The notes: generated from the sequence alone by a model not told the origin. Numbered from the stretch's first letter, positions 47,900-57,786 are shown. The stretch: DNA of 64,000 bases from an uncultured Colwellia sp. (GCA_913049915.1 CAJWZC010000002.1:1-64000), one strand, 5' to 3'. Program-made: numbers and translations.

Positions 47900-48541
47900 T
47901 TACTGCCCACGTCCTAACACCATAATAAGTAAAGTTTTAAAAATAATTTTTAAATCCATTAACAACCACCTATGTAGTTTAGTAAGTGATAGCGAGTATG
48001 CAAAGTCATACGCTATTTTAGTTTTAACATCATCAATGCAGGTATCATATCCTTGATTTACTTGGGCTAAACCAGTAATTCCAGGAGTCATATCGTAAGT
48101 ACGCTCAGAATAAAAGGGAATTTCTTTGTCTAGTTGTATCACTATTTCAGGTCTCTCAGGTCGAGGTCCAATAAGTGACATATCACCTTTAATCACATTG
48201 ATAAACTGCGGCAGTTCATCAAGGCGAACTTTTCTAAGTAACTTACCTATAGAGGTAAGTCGATTATCGTTACTCGTTGCCCAAACAGCGCCAGAGCTAG
48301 CTTCGGCATCAGTAACCATAGTTCGAAACTTTATCATATTAAAGTGTACTACTTTTCCCGCTTTCATTTTACCTACCCTTAATTGACAATAAAATATATT
48401 TCCTCGTGAAGATAATTTTATCATGAGTGCTATTACTAAAAATAAGGGAAGCGTTAATAATAGACAGATTATTGAGAAGACTAAATCAATGGTTCTTTTA
48501 AGTAGCGTAATGCTTGGATGTACGAAGCTAATGTTATTCAT
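47900..48541 (-). CDS. initiating sugar-phosphate transferase (bacterial sugar transferase family)
   Basis: A 213-residue enzyme that starts polymer synthesis by moving a sugar phosphate onto undecaprenyl phosphate. One membrane hairpin or helix (residues 15-45) precedes the catalytic domain with NMIKFRTM, VRLDELPQFINVIKGDMSLI and GPRPERPE. The size matches the small single-domain PglC/WcaJ-C type without the extra N-terminal helices of WbaP. The sugar cannot be inferred. Confidence 0.92.
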   Translation of the reverse strand: MNNISFVHPSITLLKRTIDLVFSIICLLLTLPLFLVIALMIKLSSRGNIFYCQLRVGKMKAGKVVHFNMIKFRTMVTDAEASSGAVWATSNDNRLTSIGKLLRKVRLDELPQFINVIKGDMSLIGPRPERPEIVIQLDKEIPFYSERTYDMTPGITGLAQVNQGYDTCIDDVKTKIAYDFAYSLSLTKLHRWLLMDLKIIFKTLLIMVLGRGQ

Positions 48542-48573
48542 AATTTCCCCTAAGTATCAGTATAAATACAAGA

Positions 48574-49758
48574 CTAAATTTTAGTCCAAATTTTTTCTTG
48601 TAAGCCGAACATGTACTTTAATGATCCTTTTAAGGCAACCCAATAACCATTGACTACATAACATACTAATCTCAATACGTTCAATTTTGGTGAAAGATTA
48701 AATGTATTAATAATCATAACAAGGCTATATACACAAATTTGGCAACTCAATGGTAATAAAAAAAAATAGTGGATGGGTACAAGGTAAATATTACTAATAA
48801 AAATAAATACTAATATAAAAGGCATTACTGCTCTTAAAGCTTTACCTGAGGCAAAATTTATTGCATTCCAGCCATACTTAGGTGATAACAAAGGCAATAA
48901 ATATACGAGTTGTTGAAAATTACCTGCTGCTATCCTTAAGCGCCTATTCATATCTTGCTCTAAATTAACTTGCTCAAGTTCAATGGCGACTACTCTAGGC
49001 TCATATATCACACGATAACCTTGTTTAATGACATTCATTGGTATCATGAAGTCATCATTAATAGTGTCTACCGGAACGTCTTCGTAACATGACTTTCGAA
49101 GTGCGTAAAAAGCACCATGAGCTCCTAATACGCTGGCTATAGAGCTTTCTCTTGATTTAAGCAGAGATTGATATCGCCAATAACGTTGTTCTCCGACTGT
49201 TCCTTTTTGAACAAATTGATACCCCCCTGAAACAGCGCCTACAGTAGGACATTTAAAGTGACTATCTAGCATCAATAAACTATTAACTGGTAATAATGCT
49301 GAAACATCACTAAAGACAATATTATCAAATTTTGCTCTTGCTACACCTTCTTTGAGTGCTGCTACTTTTCCTCGATTATCTTTAAAATTGACTAGTTGTA
49401 CCTGTAAATCATAGCAAGTGATTTCAGCACAGGTTTGTACTGCAATGTCATACGTATCATCTTGGCATCCATCACAGACTAATATCAATTCATATCGATC
49501 ACTTGGATAATCAATAAAACTTAAATTTCTAATTTTTTCAGCAATAAATTTAGCTTCATTAAATGCTGGGATAATTACAGAAAAACAATGTAATTTTTTG
49601 TCTTCAGTACTTAACACATAACGACGTTTTTTAATTATTGGCTCAACTCTACTTTTATTCTTTGTCACTACTTTAAGCATCAAGGGGTAAATTGCATGAT
49701 GGTAGGTCACTAAAAATATTGCCGACACAAAAAAAGTTATCATCACTAGGTTTAACAT
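48574..49758 (-). CDS. glycosyltransferase family 2, membrane protein
   Basis: About 394 residues from the ATG at 49758; GTG 49767 is an alternative. An N-terminal helix (MLNLVMITFFVSAIFLVTYH) is followed by a GT-A domain with SVIIPAFNEAKFIAEKI, LVCDGCQDDTYD, FSDVSALLP and NDDFMIP. QDMNRRLRIAAGN corresponds to the Q..RW-type motif of processive enzymes. Three to four helices end the protein, as in hyaluronan- or poly-GlcNAc-type synthases. The start codon overlaps the end of the previous gene (ATGTTAA). Confidence 0.88.
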   Translation of the reverse strand: MLNLVMITFFVSAIFLVTYHHAIYPLMLKVVTKNKSRVEPIIKKRRYVLSTEDKKLHCFSVIIPAFNEAKFIAEKIRNLSFIDYPSDRYELILVCDGCQDDTYDIAVQTCAEITCYDLQVQLVNFKDNRGKVAALKEGVARAKFDNIVFSDVSALLPVNSLLMLDSHFKCPTVGAVSGGYQFVQKGTVGEQRYWRYQSLLKSRESSIASVLGAHGAFYALRKSCYEDVPVDTINDDFMIPMNVIKQGYRVIYEPRVVAIELEQVNLEQDMNRRLRIAAGNFQQLVYLLPLLSPKYGWNAINFASGKALRAVMPFILVFIFISNIYLVPIHYFFLLPLSCQICVYSLVMIINTFNLSPKLNVLRLVCYVVNGYWVALKGSLKYMFGLQEKIWTKI

Positions 49759-50846
49759 CGCTTGCACCTTAGATCAGATTGAGTTAATGAAACATATTGA
49801 TTAATCATGTTATCAATCGAACGTTGTTTTTCAACAAAGACCCTAGGTGATTGCTTCATTTTTTGATTAAGTGAACGTAGCAGTGCTTTTGATAGCAAAA
49901 TCGGATTGTTAGCTTCGACAACAATACCTGTTTTACTACATATAGCTTCTTTACAACCGCCCACATCCGTTAATACTACAGGTATTCCACAGGCTTGAGC
50001 TTCCAAAGGAGATAAAGGTAAGCCTTCGTTATGTGAGGAAAGACAGAAAACATCAAGTAAAGGATAAAAGGTTGTCATATCATTAACGTGACCTAAAAAG
50101 AACACTCTGTTTTGTAAATTTAACTCAATAACTAAGGTTTTTAATTGTGCCTCTAAACTACCGGTTCCAGCAAGTAATAGAGCAATGCCACTTGGTAAAT
50201 TATGCAATGCTTTGATTATTACATCATGTGCTTTTACTGACTCTAATCGTGCGGCACAACCGATAAACCTCATTTTTAATGGTAATTTAGCTTGTTTGAG
50301 TAACGTTTGTTTACTAGTTGTTGAGGGTATGAATTTATTAATGTCGATACCATTAGTAATAACTATCGGATGTAAAGATGGTATTAATCGGTTAACTTGC
50401 TTAGCAACAAATTGAGCGTCAGCGACATAGATAGGGCGTACTAAAGTAATAAATATTTTTTGTAATAAACGAGGTTTTATCTTGGCAAGATGCCATGCGT
50501 CATGCTCGGTATGTATGATATGTTTAATGTTTGCTAGCCTTGCTGCAACACCACCATATATTAGTGGCCCGATATGATGGGTATGAACATACATAGGATT
50601 AATTCTCTTAAAGAATAGTATTAATTGGGTAAATATACTGGCTTGCCAACCTTCTTTTTTATCCAATACATGGATAAATTCTTTAAAACCGTCCATGTTG
50701 TTCCAGTAACATTTGACGTTGTGTTTTTCTAGAGAGATGATGTGAACATCAAAAAAGGGCTTAGCCGCTCGTTGAAACTCTAATGCTAAGGTTTCTATAC
50801 CACCAGGTTTTAAGTGCTGTACAACATGAACAATGACGGGTTTCAT
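49752..50846 (-). CDS. glycosyltransferase family 4
   Basis: A 364-residue GT-B enzyme. The N-terminal domain starts VHVVQHLKPGGIETLALEF and has THHIGPLIYGG and HTEHDAWH. The C-terminal donor-binding domain has GCAARLESVKAHD and the E-x7-E motif in SSHNEGLPLSPLEAQACGIP. It probably adds one sugar to the lipid-linked repeat unit on the cytoplasmic face. It starts inside the stop of the Wzz-like gene (ATGA overlap), so the operon is tightly coupled. Confidence 0.9.
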   Translation of the reverse strand: MKPVIVHVVQHLKPGGIETLALEFQRAAKPFFDVHIISLEKHNVKCYWNNMDGFKEFIHVLDKKEGWQASIFTQLILFFKRINPMYVHTHHIGPLIYGGVAARLANIKHIIHTEHDAWHLAKIKPRLLQKIFITLVRPIYVADAQFVAKQVNRLIPSLHPIVITNGIDINKFIPSTTSKQTLLKQAKLPLKMRFIGCAARLESVKAHDVIIKALHNLPSGIALLLAGTGSLEAQLKTLVIELNLQNRVFFLGHVNDMTTFYPLLDVFCLSSHNEGLPLSPLEAQACGIPVVLTDVGGCKEAICSKTGIVVEANNPILLSKALLRSLNQKMKQSPRVFVEKQRSIDNMINQYVSLTQSDLRCKRC

Positions 50847-52321
50847 ATGTCTTCTCCTAATGTTTTTATACTTTCAAAAGGCTGAACACCAATTTTTGGT
50901 AACCGAGTTATTACCGGCGTTGAAGTAATTAACTCAAGCTGATATCTTGCACGTATTGATGTATCTGCTAATTCAGCAAATAATGCTAAGCCGCCACCTA
51001 AAAATATACCGCCAATAATGCCAGCTAATAAAAATATTGAAAGAGGGGAGTTAGTTGGTGAACTAGGTTGGTATGGTTCGTCGATTATTTTGATTCTTTC
51101 GGGTTGTTCAAAACGACCAAGAGCACCAGTTATTTTTGCTTTTTCATAGCGGTACAATAAATCACTATATAAATTTCGTTGTATCTTAAGATCTCTTTCC
51201 AGCTCTTGTAATTGTCTTTCCATTTCACCAGTTCCTGCAAGTGAGGTTTTTAGTATTATTATTTGCTTTGCTATTGAGTTAATTTCTTCTCTAATTTTTT
51301 CGACATTACTGTCAGCGAGTTGTAATTCTTGCAATTGCGAGACTAATAACAAGTTTTGATTAGTATCAACTTCACCGTCTTGCATACTACTAGCAACTTC
51401 CCATAAACGATTTAAGTCAACCTCGGTTATCTTGTAGGATGTTCTGCTTTGAGATTCTCGTTCATCTTCAAGCTGTGATAATTTTCTAAGAGAGGTTTCA
51501 ACTTTGCTATGTTGATCAGTATAACGTGAACGTAAAATAGCTAGCTCACTTTTAGTTGTTACAATACTTTGCTCAATTTCACTCATAACGGGATCAACTT
51601 GCGCTAGCCGGGTACGAATTGTCTTTTTAGCGGCAATAGCGCCCGATAATTCAATTTTTCGTTGTTCTAATAACATACTTAATTGACTGAAACGGTTACT
51701 GTTTGCACTGTAAAGTCGCGGTAATTGCTCTGCATTGTATTGTTTAAAATTAGCCAACTTAAGCTCAGCTTTTTGAAGATCTGCTGTTTTTAAGGTTAAT
51801 TGGGTCGTTAGAAACGATTCAGAAGCATCAATAGCTGATAATTCTGGCGCTAATAATTTTTCTAAAAATCTAGCTCTAACTGCAAGTAGAATATCGACAA
51901 TGTTTTCGGGGGAATCATCTTGATAAACAAGCTTGACCAAATCTTTACCTATTAATTTTACTTTAAGTGCTGCAGATAATTCTTTTACTAATTGTTCTTT
52001 TTGAAAATCTGTTGATTGATCATCAATCAATACTAAATCTTGCGCGACACTAATGAGAGTATGTCGACTATGAAGTAAGGTATCTAAAGTTGTCATTCTG
52101 TTTTCTAAATCGGTTGCTACCGATAAGTCTTCAAGAAATGGATTCATTTTGGCACTTTCTTGTACCAATATTGTCGTTTGTGCTTGCCATGTTCGAGGAG
52201 AAATAAAGCAAACAATGACGGCGATAATAGGTAATGTGATTGCTGGATATATTATTAAATATCTATGACGCCATATAGCAGACAAAATAAGATGAATATT
52301 TATGATTATTGAGGTAGTCAT
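50843..52321 (-). CDS. polysaccharide chain-length/copolymerase protein (Wzz/GumC family)
   Basis: A protein of about 492 residues from the ATG at 52321. Two membrane helices (about 17-43 and 430-455) flank a long periplasmic region: the Wzz domain (WQAQTTILVQES) and heavy coiled coil (about 180-390). The Pro-rich PYQPSSPTNSP before helix 2 is typical. There is no fused kinase domain; the separate ATPase at 41.4 kb could act in trans. The gene starts one base after the preceding lipoprotein gene's stop. Confidence 0.9.
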   Translation of the reverse strand: MTTSIIINIHLILSAIWRHRYLIIYPAITLPIIAVIVCFISPRTWQAQTTILVQESAKMNPFLEDLSVATDLENRMTTLDTLLHSRHTLISVAQDLVLIDDQSTDFQKEQLVKELSAALKVKLIGKDLVKLVYQDDSPENIVDILLAVRARFLEKLLAPELSAIDASESFLTTQLTLKTADLQKAELKLANFKQYNAEQLPRLYSANSNRFSQLSMLLEQRKIELSGAIAAKKTIRTRLAQVDPVMSEIEQSIVTTKSELAILRSRYTDQHSKVETSLRKLSQLEDERESQSRTSYKITEVDLNRLWEVASSMQDGEVDTNQNLLLVSQLQELQLADSNVEKIREEINSIAKQIIILKTSLAGTGEMERQLQELERDLKIQRNLYSDLLYRYEKAKITGALGRFEQPERIKIIDEPYQPSSPTNSPLSIFLLAGIIGGIFLGGGLALFAELADTSIRARYQLELITSTPVITRLPKIGVQPFESIKTLGEDI

Positions 52322-52322
52322 C

Positions 52323-52823
52323 TTAAGTACCAATAACTAAGTTAATGGTATTTGGTGAAAGCTTTGGTGCAAACTTGATGGTCACTCTCTTATTAAAGTG
52401 ATTTATATACTGACGTAATGCCTCTGCTCTCGCTATTGATAGTGCTAATTGGTCTAGAGTGTTTGCCCCTTGAGCAGGTGCAATGTTAATGATGAACGTC
52501 TTATTTTTATTAACTAGTAAACTGATAATTCTAATTTTGTCATCGTAATTTAATTGTTTATTATATAAATTATAAACAAACGTATAACTTTGACTGTCAG
52601 TGATTGCTTGGCTATTGGTTTTTTCTGTTATGTTATGTGAATTACGTAATGCTTGAATACGGCTTAAAACATTTTGATTAACACTTCGGTAGTTAGCAGT
52701 ATTATTTTGTAAATCACCTTCTTTTTCTATTAACGCCACAGAGTCACTTATCGATGAAGAAACACAACCACTACAGAAAAGTAGGATTAGGACAAAAATA
52801 CAGTCGAACGAAATTTGTTTCAT
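52323..52823 (-). CDS. lipoprotein, first gene of polysaccharide operon
   Basis: A 166-residue lipoprotein with signal VLILLFCSGC and the lipid Cys at 20. The C-terminal third (FIINIAPAQGANTLDQLALS, then ARAEALRQYI) faintly resembles an OmpA-like domain, which would allow cell-wall binding, but the usual signature is not complete. It leads the operon lipoprotein / Wzz / GT4 / GT2 / sugar transferase / YvcK. Role unknown; likely part of the export apparatus. Confidence 0.75.
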   Translation of the reverse strand: MKQISFDCIFVLILLFCSGCVSSSISDSVALIEKEGDLQNNTANYRSVNQNVLSRIQALRNSHNITEKTNSQAITDSQSYTFVYNLYNKQLNYDDKIRIISLLVNKNKTFIINIAPAQGANTLDQLALSIARAEALRQYINHFNKRVTIKFAPKLSPNTINLVIGT

Positions 52824-52986
52824 GTGGTGTGTCCTAAGTTAATGATATTGACGCTTACCATTAACAATTCATATTACGTGCCACAATGCTTGTTATTGTT
52901 ATATATAGGTTTTATCTTATTGTAACGCTATAAAAATAAATTTAATCTTGAGTTTAGCGTTATGCAATTTAATATGCGACATTACT

Positions 52987-53034
52987 AAGCAGGCAGATAA
53001 GTAGACAGATAAGTAGACAGATAAGCAGGCAGTT
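52987..53034. repeat. four-copy 12-bp tandem repeat
   Basis: Four adjacent units of the type AAG[C/T]AG[G/A]CAGAT. The middle two are identical, and the outer two differ by C for T and G for A, with the last ending GTT. It lies about 165 bases upstream of the first gene of the polysaccharide operon. Confidence 0.85.
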
Positions 53035-53071
53035 AGTGTTATTACATAGCTATAGACTATTTTAAAATATG

Positions 53072-53127
53072 AGTACAAACGATAAATTTAAGCAGTCTTG
53101 CTGTACACTAACTTATTCGTTTGTACT
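53072..53127 (-). terminator. inverted repeat after the 53.2-kb lipoprotein gene
   Basis: AGTACAAACGA (53072-53082) and TCGTTTGTACT (53117-53127) are perfect complements separated by 34 bases. On the minus strand it is followed by TCATATTTT. It could be a weak terminator or a regulatory site for the operon that starts downstream. Confidence 0.4.
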
Positions 53128-53160
53128 AATGTAGTTAAGGGGCAGGGCTGTTTATTTTAT

Positions 53161-53640
53161 TTAAATAGCTATGTTCCAACGGGTACTAGATTCAGTTATA
53201 TTCCAGTAAATAGTGACTGGTTGGGCACCCTCTGCAATTGGCCAAATTTGAGCAACTACCGCTAATTCTAAATTACTTAACGATAAAGTGAATAGCTGCT
53301 CTGAAGTGTGTAGAGTTGCTCTTAGCTTGCAACTATCATAATTAATTTTTGCCTTATCATTTACCTTAGAAAAATCGGTACATATATTGATAAAGTAGCC
53401 AACAGAAGTTGATGGTGAAGCAGGGATTATAACCTCTAAATCTACAGTAGAAATAAAATTAAAGTCAGCCTCACTTATTAATTCACTGGTGGCGATTGTT
53501 GCTTCAGTTTCCTGTTGAGTTACTACTTTTGTTTGTAGGTTTTCTTCTGGAACTGCACTATCTTTTTCTCCACCACAGCTAGTTATTGTTATACCTAGGA
53601 TTATGTTTAACATTGTGAGTTTAATTATATGATTTTTCAT
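53161..53640 (-). CDS. small lipoprotein paired with the LruC protein
   Basis: A 159-residue lipoprotein from the ATG at 53640 (AGGA upstream), with signal NIILGITITSCGG and the lipid Cys at 22. A much longer frame from 53790 exists but runs into the LruC gene and lacks a signal sequence at its start. The mature part is a single small beta-rich domain with two Cys. It lies 31 bases after the LruC gene and is probably co-transcribed. No family recognised. Confidence 0.7.
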   Translation of the reverse strand: MKNHIIKLTMLNIILGITITSCGGEKDSAVPEENLQTKVVTQQETEATIATSELISEADFNFISTVDLEVIIPASPSTSVGYFINICTDFSKVNDKAKINYDSCKLRATLHTSEQLFTLSLSNLELAVVAQIWPIAEGAQPVTIYWNITESSTRWNIAI

Positions 53641-53671
53641 TATCTGTATTCCTATGTTCATAAAGTTGATA

Positions 53672-55759
53672 TTAATAAAGTTTAGAACTAATCGCATTAC
53701 TTTGAGAAAACCAACTCGTTTCTTTATTACCATTGCTTTCAACAAAAATTTGAAAGTCGGGATAGGCTTGTAATAAATCGACCCTTTCACTTGGGTGCTT
53801 CCATTCTTCTATAGAGCCTGGGTTTATGGCTAATGCCCAAGGTAAACCTGAACTCGTTTGGTAGTAATAATCACTTGATGCTTGTGTTGCATCATCTGCA
53901 ACACCAAACTTACTGACATCGGCTTTAGAGGTGGGTATTTTATTTTTTAAATGAATCTCTAACCCTCTACCTGGATGGAAAAATAGATCGCCATGATAGG
54001 TAGAATCTTGCGCAAAAATAAACGGATTATAAGGTGCTTGGGGAAACTCACCTTGCGTAATAGGGGTGATAAAAGGCACGGTTACGCTATAAGTCATCAA
54101 GGATGAGTTAGTACAACCTTTTACTGTTTTATAATATTTACAGCTTTCTGTTAATTGGATATGATTCTGTAAATCATCGGTAATTTTAATGACTAAATAA
54201 TTAGTACCTTCTTCAATTGCACTAACTTCTTGTATAACGCCATTAATTTCAAAGTGTACTAAGTTGACGTTTACATTACTTGGTAAGATATTATCTAACT
54301 GAATGGCAAAACCATTATGATAATCAGCACCGAGTGCTTTTAATTCGCCTTGGAATTCTATTTGTTTAATTTCAAATGCATCTGTTAATAATATTGATGA
54401 GTTCTGTAACATCACCACATCATTCATATCGTAATCACCCTCTTCTGGCCAACTATCTTCAAAGGCAATATAGTAGGGAGTATCTTGGATTTGGCTATTT
54501 CCTGAATTTGTAACCAACACTCTATAATCTTCTACTTCACCATCGGGGGCACCCCCACTAGCTACAATATCAGCTATTGAGGTGAATCTAGCTCTAACCC
54601 AAGTGTAACCGTTTAAGGCACTGGCTGACGTATTAACCATAATGGTTTCACTATTATTATCTATATATCTATCGGAAATTAATTTTTCTTCAAGTGAAAA
54701 TTCACCATCACGATCCCAGTCACCCCATATATTAAGATATCCAGCCCCAGTTACTTGTACTTGAATAAGGCTTGCACTACCGGCAAGTAAAGGTGTTATA
54801 AAAAGGATACCATCGTCTTCATCGGTGTTGGGGTATACGTTTGCATTATGTTCAGTTGTTATAGTATTACCTAAATAAATATTGCTAACACCGTGCCTAG
54901 CACCATTACTGAACAAGGTGGTACCGTAACTGTCAGGTGCATCACCGTAATCTATTGTCGCAGCAATTGATTCATCAATAACGGGCGCAATGGCACAACG
55001 AGCACCATCATTTTGAGAAGCAATTGGACCATAAGCAAAAAAACTAGCGCTAGGGCTTGAGTCTGCAACGTCGATAATAAATACTTTACCATCAGTGTTA
55101 CGGCTAATATAAAAATTACCACCTACATCAAAATAAACAGCACCAAAAGTACCTGTTTCTCCAATATTACCTAAGTTAACTAAGTCGCCATTAGTGACGT
55201 TTATTTGATAAAGCTGACCATTATTATCGACAGTGTAAGCAAAACTATTATTAGGATGAAAAGCTAGGTCGTATATTGTAAGTGACAAAGCGTTACCAGA
55301 AATCACTTTAATAACCTTTAGATAGTCGCTTGTTTCTTCCTCTAACGAAACTTTGTATAAGCCATAACTAGCTCCTTTTTTATAGAAGTAATAACTGTTT
55401 TCATTTAGAGCAACATCACCTACATAGAAGTTTACTTCGGGGTTATTCAATAACTCAATGGGCGTCGCTTGGAAGTCACTACCAATACGAACTAGAGTGC
55501 CCCATTCATAACCCCAGCCATAAATATAATTATCATGAAAATTAAAACCAACGGCATTAATTTTATCAGACGTACCTAAATCATCTGCTAATAAATCATA
55601 ATTACCGGTTACAAGGTTTACGCCATAAAGTTGTGCAGTGGTTTGTTGCATTAAAAAGGCCTTAGAGGGGCAACTTTCGAATGGGGCTGCATTTGATGAC
55701 CCATTGAAAATCATCAGGCAAACAAAAAAGTAACGCTGAATATTTTTTGAAGACAACAT
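53672..55759 (-). CDS. LruC-domain secreted protein
   Basis: A 695-residue secreted protein. After a signal peptide (YFFVCLMIFNGSSNAAP) comes a beta-propeller-like region (about 30-250, with repeats such as FHDNYIYGWGY and FHPNNSFAYTVD). A middle region with DYGDAPDSYGT and GEVEDYRVLV is typical of GEVED-type repeats. The LruC domain starts near residue 430 with AFEDSWPEEGDYDMNDVVM, whose Asp-rich loop may bind calcium. Such proteins are found on the surface of marine and Leptospira bacteria, where LruC relatives are antigens. Its exact role is unknown; adhesion or matrix binding is plausible. Confidence 0.87.
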   Translation of the reverse strand: MLSSKNIQRYFFVCLMIFNGSSNAAPFESCPSKAFLMQQTTAQLYGVNLVTGNYDLLADDLGTSDKINAVGFNFHDNYIYGWGYEWGTLVRIGSDFQATPIELLNNPEVNFYVGDVALNENSYYFYKKGASYGLYKVSLEEETSDYLKVIKVISGNALSLTIYDLAFHPNNSFAYTVDNNGQLYQINVTNGDLVNLGNIGETGTFGAVYFDVGGNFYISRNTDGKVFIIDVADSSPSASFFAYGPIASQNDGARCAIAPVIDESIAATIDYGDAPDSYGTTLFSNGARHGVSNIYLGNTITTEHNANVYPNTDEDDGILFITPLLAGSASLIQVQVTGAGYLNIWGDWDRDGEFSLEEKLISDRYIDNNSETIMVNTSASALNGYTWVRARFTSIADIVASGGAPDGEVEDYRVLVTNSGNSQIQDTPYYIAFEDSWPEEGDYDMNDVVMLQNSSILLTDAFEIKQIEFQGELKALGADYHNGFAIQLDNILPSNVNVNLVHFEINGVIQEVSAIEEGTNYLVIKITDDLQNHIQLTESCKYYKTVKGCTNSSLMTYSVTVPFITPITQGEFPQAPYNPFIFAQDSTYHGDLFFHPGRGLEIHLKNKIPTSKADVSKFGVADDATQASSDYYYQTSSGLPWALAINPGSIEEWKHPSERVDLLQAYPDFQIFVESNGNKETSWFSQSNAISSKLY

Positions 55760-55980
55760 AAAAACTCCTGGTGCAATAATTAATTTTATAACTAATTACT
55801 TGGTTTGCAAGGAGCATTCCATTTTTTATAGTGTTATTTATCAGTTTGTTATTTTACTTTCCTTCGCTACTGTTGCAAAATGCAAAGCAATATAATAATT
55901 TTACTACTTTAAAGTTTGAACTTATTTCAAGCTAACATTACTAATCGTCACTAGGGATTTGCTAGAAGAATTAACTTCTA

Positions 55981-57786
55981 TCAGCTTAATTTGGTAGGAA
56001 TATATACTGAGAAGCAGCTACCTTTACCTTTTTCAGATGTTACCTCTATTCTGCCATCATGTTGTTGGATAATGCCATGGCTGATTGACAAACCAAGGCC
56101 AGTACCTTCTCCTAACGGTTTAGACGTGAAGAAGGGGGTAAAAATATGAGGTAAGACGTCAGCAGCAATACCACTACCGTTATCTTTAATCTCGATGACA
56201 ATATCGGATTCTTTTTGAAAAGTACGAACAAATATATCACCGTTATGGGTTATCGATTGGCCTGCATTAATAAGTAAGTTCATAAATACTTGATTCAATT
56301 TACTTGGGTAGGCATAAATTATAGGCAAGGAATCTAGGTGAACATGGATTTTACAATTATACTTGAGTTCACTGTTAACCATGTTGAGTGTCGCGGTTAA
56401 GCCTTCATTTACATCAGTTTTACTCTTAGTGCACTCCTCGATTCGTGCAAAGGTTTTCAAACTTTGCACAATCTCAGTAATTTTTTCAATACCGCCAATA
56501 CTACTCGTTAATAAGGACGGCATATCCTGAAAAATAAATTCAATATCATATTGTTTAATTAACGCATCTTGCCACTCTTGTGAGGCTTGTGTTGTCAGAT
56601 GTTTACTCGTTTCTTGATAATATCTTTGGATGTCGGTTAAATACTCCTCAAGCACATCGAGGTTACTTTTAACAAATCCAAGAGGATTATTGATTTCATG
56701 TGCAACCCCGGCAGCTAATACACCAATACTCGCCATTTTTTCTGATTGAATCAGTTGAGATTCACTTAAAATCAACTCATCATTAACTTTTGATAGTTTG
56801 TTGTAACTTAGCTTTAAGGCACGCTCTCTTTGGTGTACCTTGTTTGTCATGACATTAAATTTTATAAATAACTCTGACAGCTCTTTGATGATGATATTTT
56901 CCTGTAGTAACTCAAATTCACTACCTTTATGTAACTCACTAGTAGCTTGAGACAATAGCAGCAAGGGTTTTACAAAGTAACGGTAACCAAAAATATAGGC
57001 GAGTAGACTTGTTGCAATGAGTGCTAATAGAATGAACGTACTTAACTTAATTATCGCATCATTTAATTCATTATTGTTGGCACTGTCGTCAAAAGTAAAA
57101 CTAAACAAAACACCTACTTCTGGCCAATTAATTATATGTTTTTTACCGTTTTTTTGCTTACCAAACGAGCCTAGCTCTTTACCGTACCTTGTTATTTTTA
57201 TCATTAAAGCATCGTTTTTTTCCTGTGATTTATCCTGCTCATTTATATCTTCCAGAGGAATTAACGCTGTGATTACTCCTTCTACATTATTGTTATATAT
57301 TATGGCAACTGCTAAGCACCAAAAGTACTGACCATTGAGTTTTATAATAGCCACATGATTGGTTACATTGTTGTTAAGTAGCTCAGCTAGCCAAGGTTCA
57401 TTTTGATAATTAGGAGATTTTATATTTTGCTTTGAGTAAATAATATTACCTTCAAAGTCTAATAGATTTTGTTGATAGTCGTAGCCTAAAATAGTGAGGT
57501 CAGCCATAAAATCTTGTAACTTGCCACTATTGACTGAAGGCTGCATTAAAGCTTGTACCATGATAGGATAATTTGCTTGATCCGTCAGTAAAGTAAGCCG
57601 ATGTTTGAGGAATAATCGGTAACCATTATTGATTACCGTTGTTTCCCTTTTTATCAACTGTTCTTGTTGTCGTTGTGCTGAGTCGAAGACATAATTAATC
57701 ACTAAAGCGGTATAAATAAGTGCTAGCGCAAAAGAACTAAGAAAAACAAAACGCGCTAGAGCAAAAGAAATACTAATTTTTTTCAT
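55981..57786 (-). CDS. sensor histidine kinase
   Basis: A 601-residue membrane kinase. Two helices (about 8-32 and 245-268) enclose a periplasmic sensing region of about 210 residues; the cytoplasmic part has a HAMP-like linker and coiled coil (290-350), the HisKA box AAGVAHEINNPLG (His near 362) and the HATPase domain with NQVFMNLLINAGQSI, KDNGSGIA and GTGLGLS. It has no receiver domain and no response regulator gene is adjacent. It overlaps the preceding binding-protein gene by 14 bases. Confidence 0.92.
   Translation of the reverse strand: MKKISISFALARFVFLSSFALALIYTALVINYVFDSAQRQQEQLIKRETTVINNGYRLFLKHRLTLLTDQANYPIMVQALMQPSVNSGKLQDFMADLTILGYDYQQNLLDFEGNIIYSKQNIKSPNYQNEPWLAELLNNNVTNHVAIIKLNGQYFWCLAVAIIYNNNVEGVITALIPLEDINEQDKSQEKNDALMIKITRYGKELGSFGKQKNGKKHIINWPEVGVLFSFTFDDSANNNELNDAIIKLSTFILLALIATSLLAYIFGYRYFVKPLLLLSQATSELHKGSEFELLQENIIIKELSELFIKFNVMTNKVHQRERALKLSYNKLSKVNDELILSESQLIQSEKMASIGVLAAGVAHEINNPLGFVKSNLDVLEEYLTDIQRYYQETSKHLTTQASQEWQDALIKQYDIEFIFQDMPSLLTSSIGGIEKITEIVQSLKTFARIEECTKSKTDVNEGLTATLNMVNSELKYNCKIHVHLDSLPIIYAYPSKLNQVFMNLLINAGQSITHNGDIFVRTFQKESDIVIEIKDNGSGIAADVLPHIFTPFFTSKPLGEGTGLGLSISHGIIQQHDGRIEVTSEKGKGSCFSVYIPTKLS

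Larger units (their letters stand above)
52824..53160. promoter_or_regulatory. upstream region of the polysaccharide operon
   Basis: About 337 bases without a gene. It contains a 12-bp tandem repeat (52987-53034) and an 11-bp inverted repeat (53072-53127), listed separately. It should hold the promoter of the minus-strand operon starting at 52823. Confidence 0.5.

Noticed and set aside
52987-53034. CRISPR array
   Set aside because: The repeats are 12 bp, directly adjacent and without spacers; no cas genes are near.
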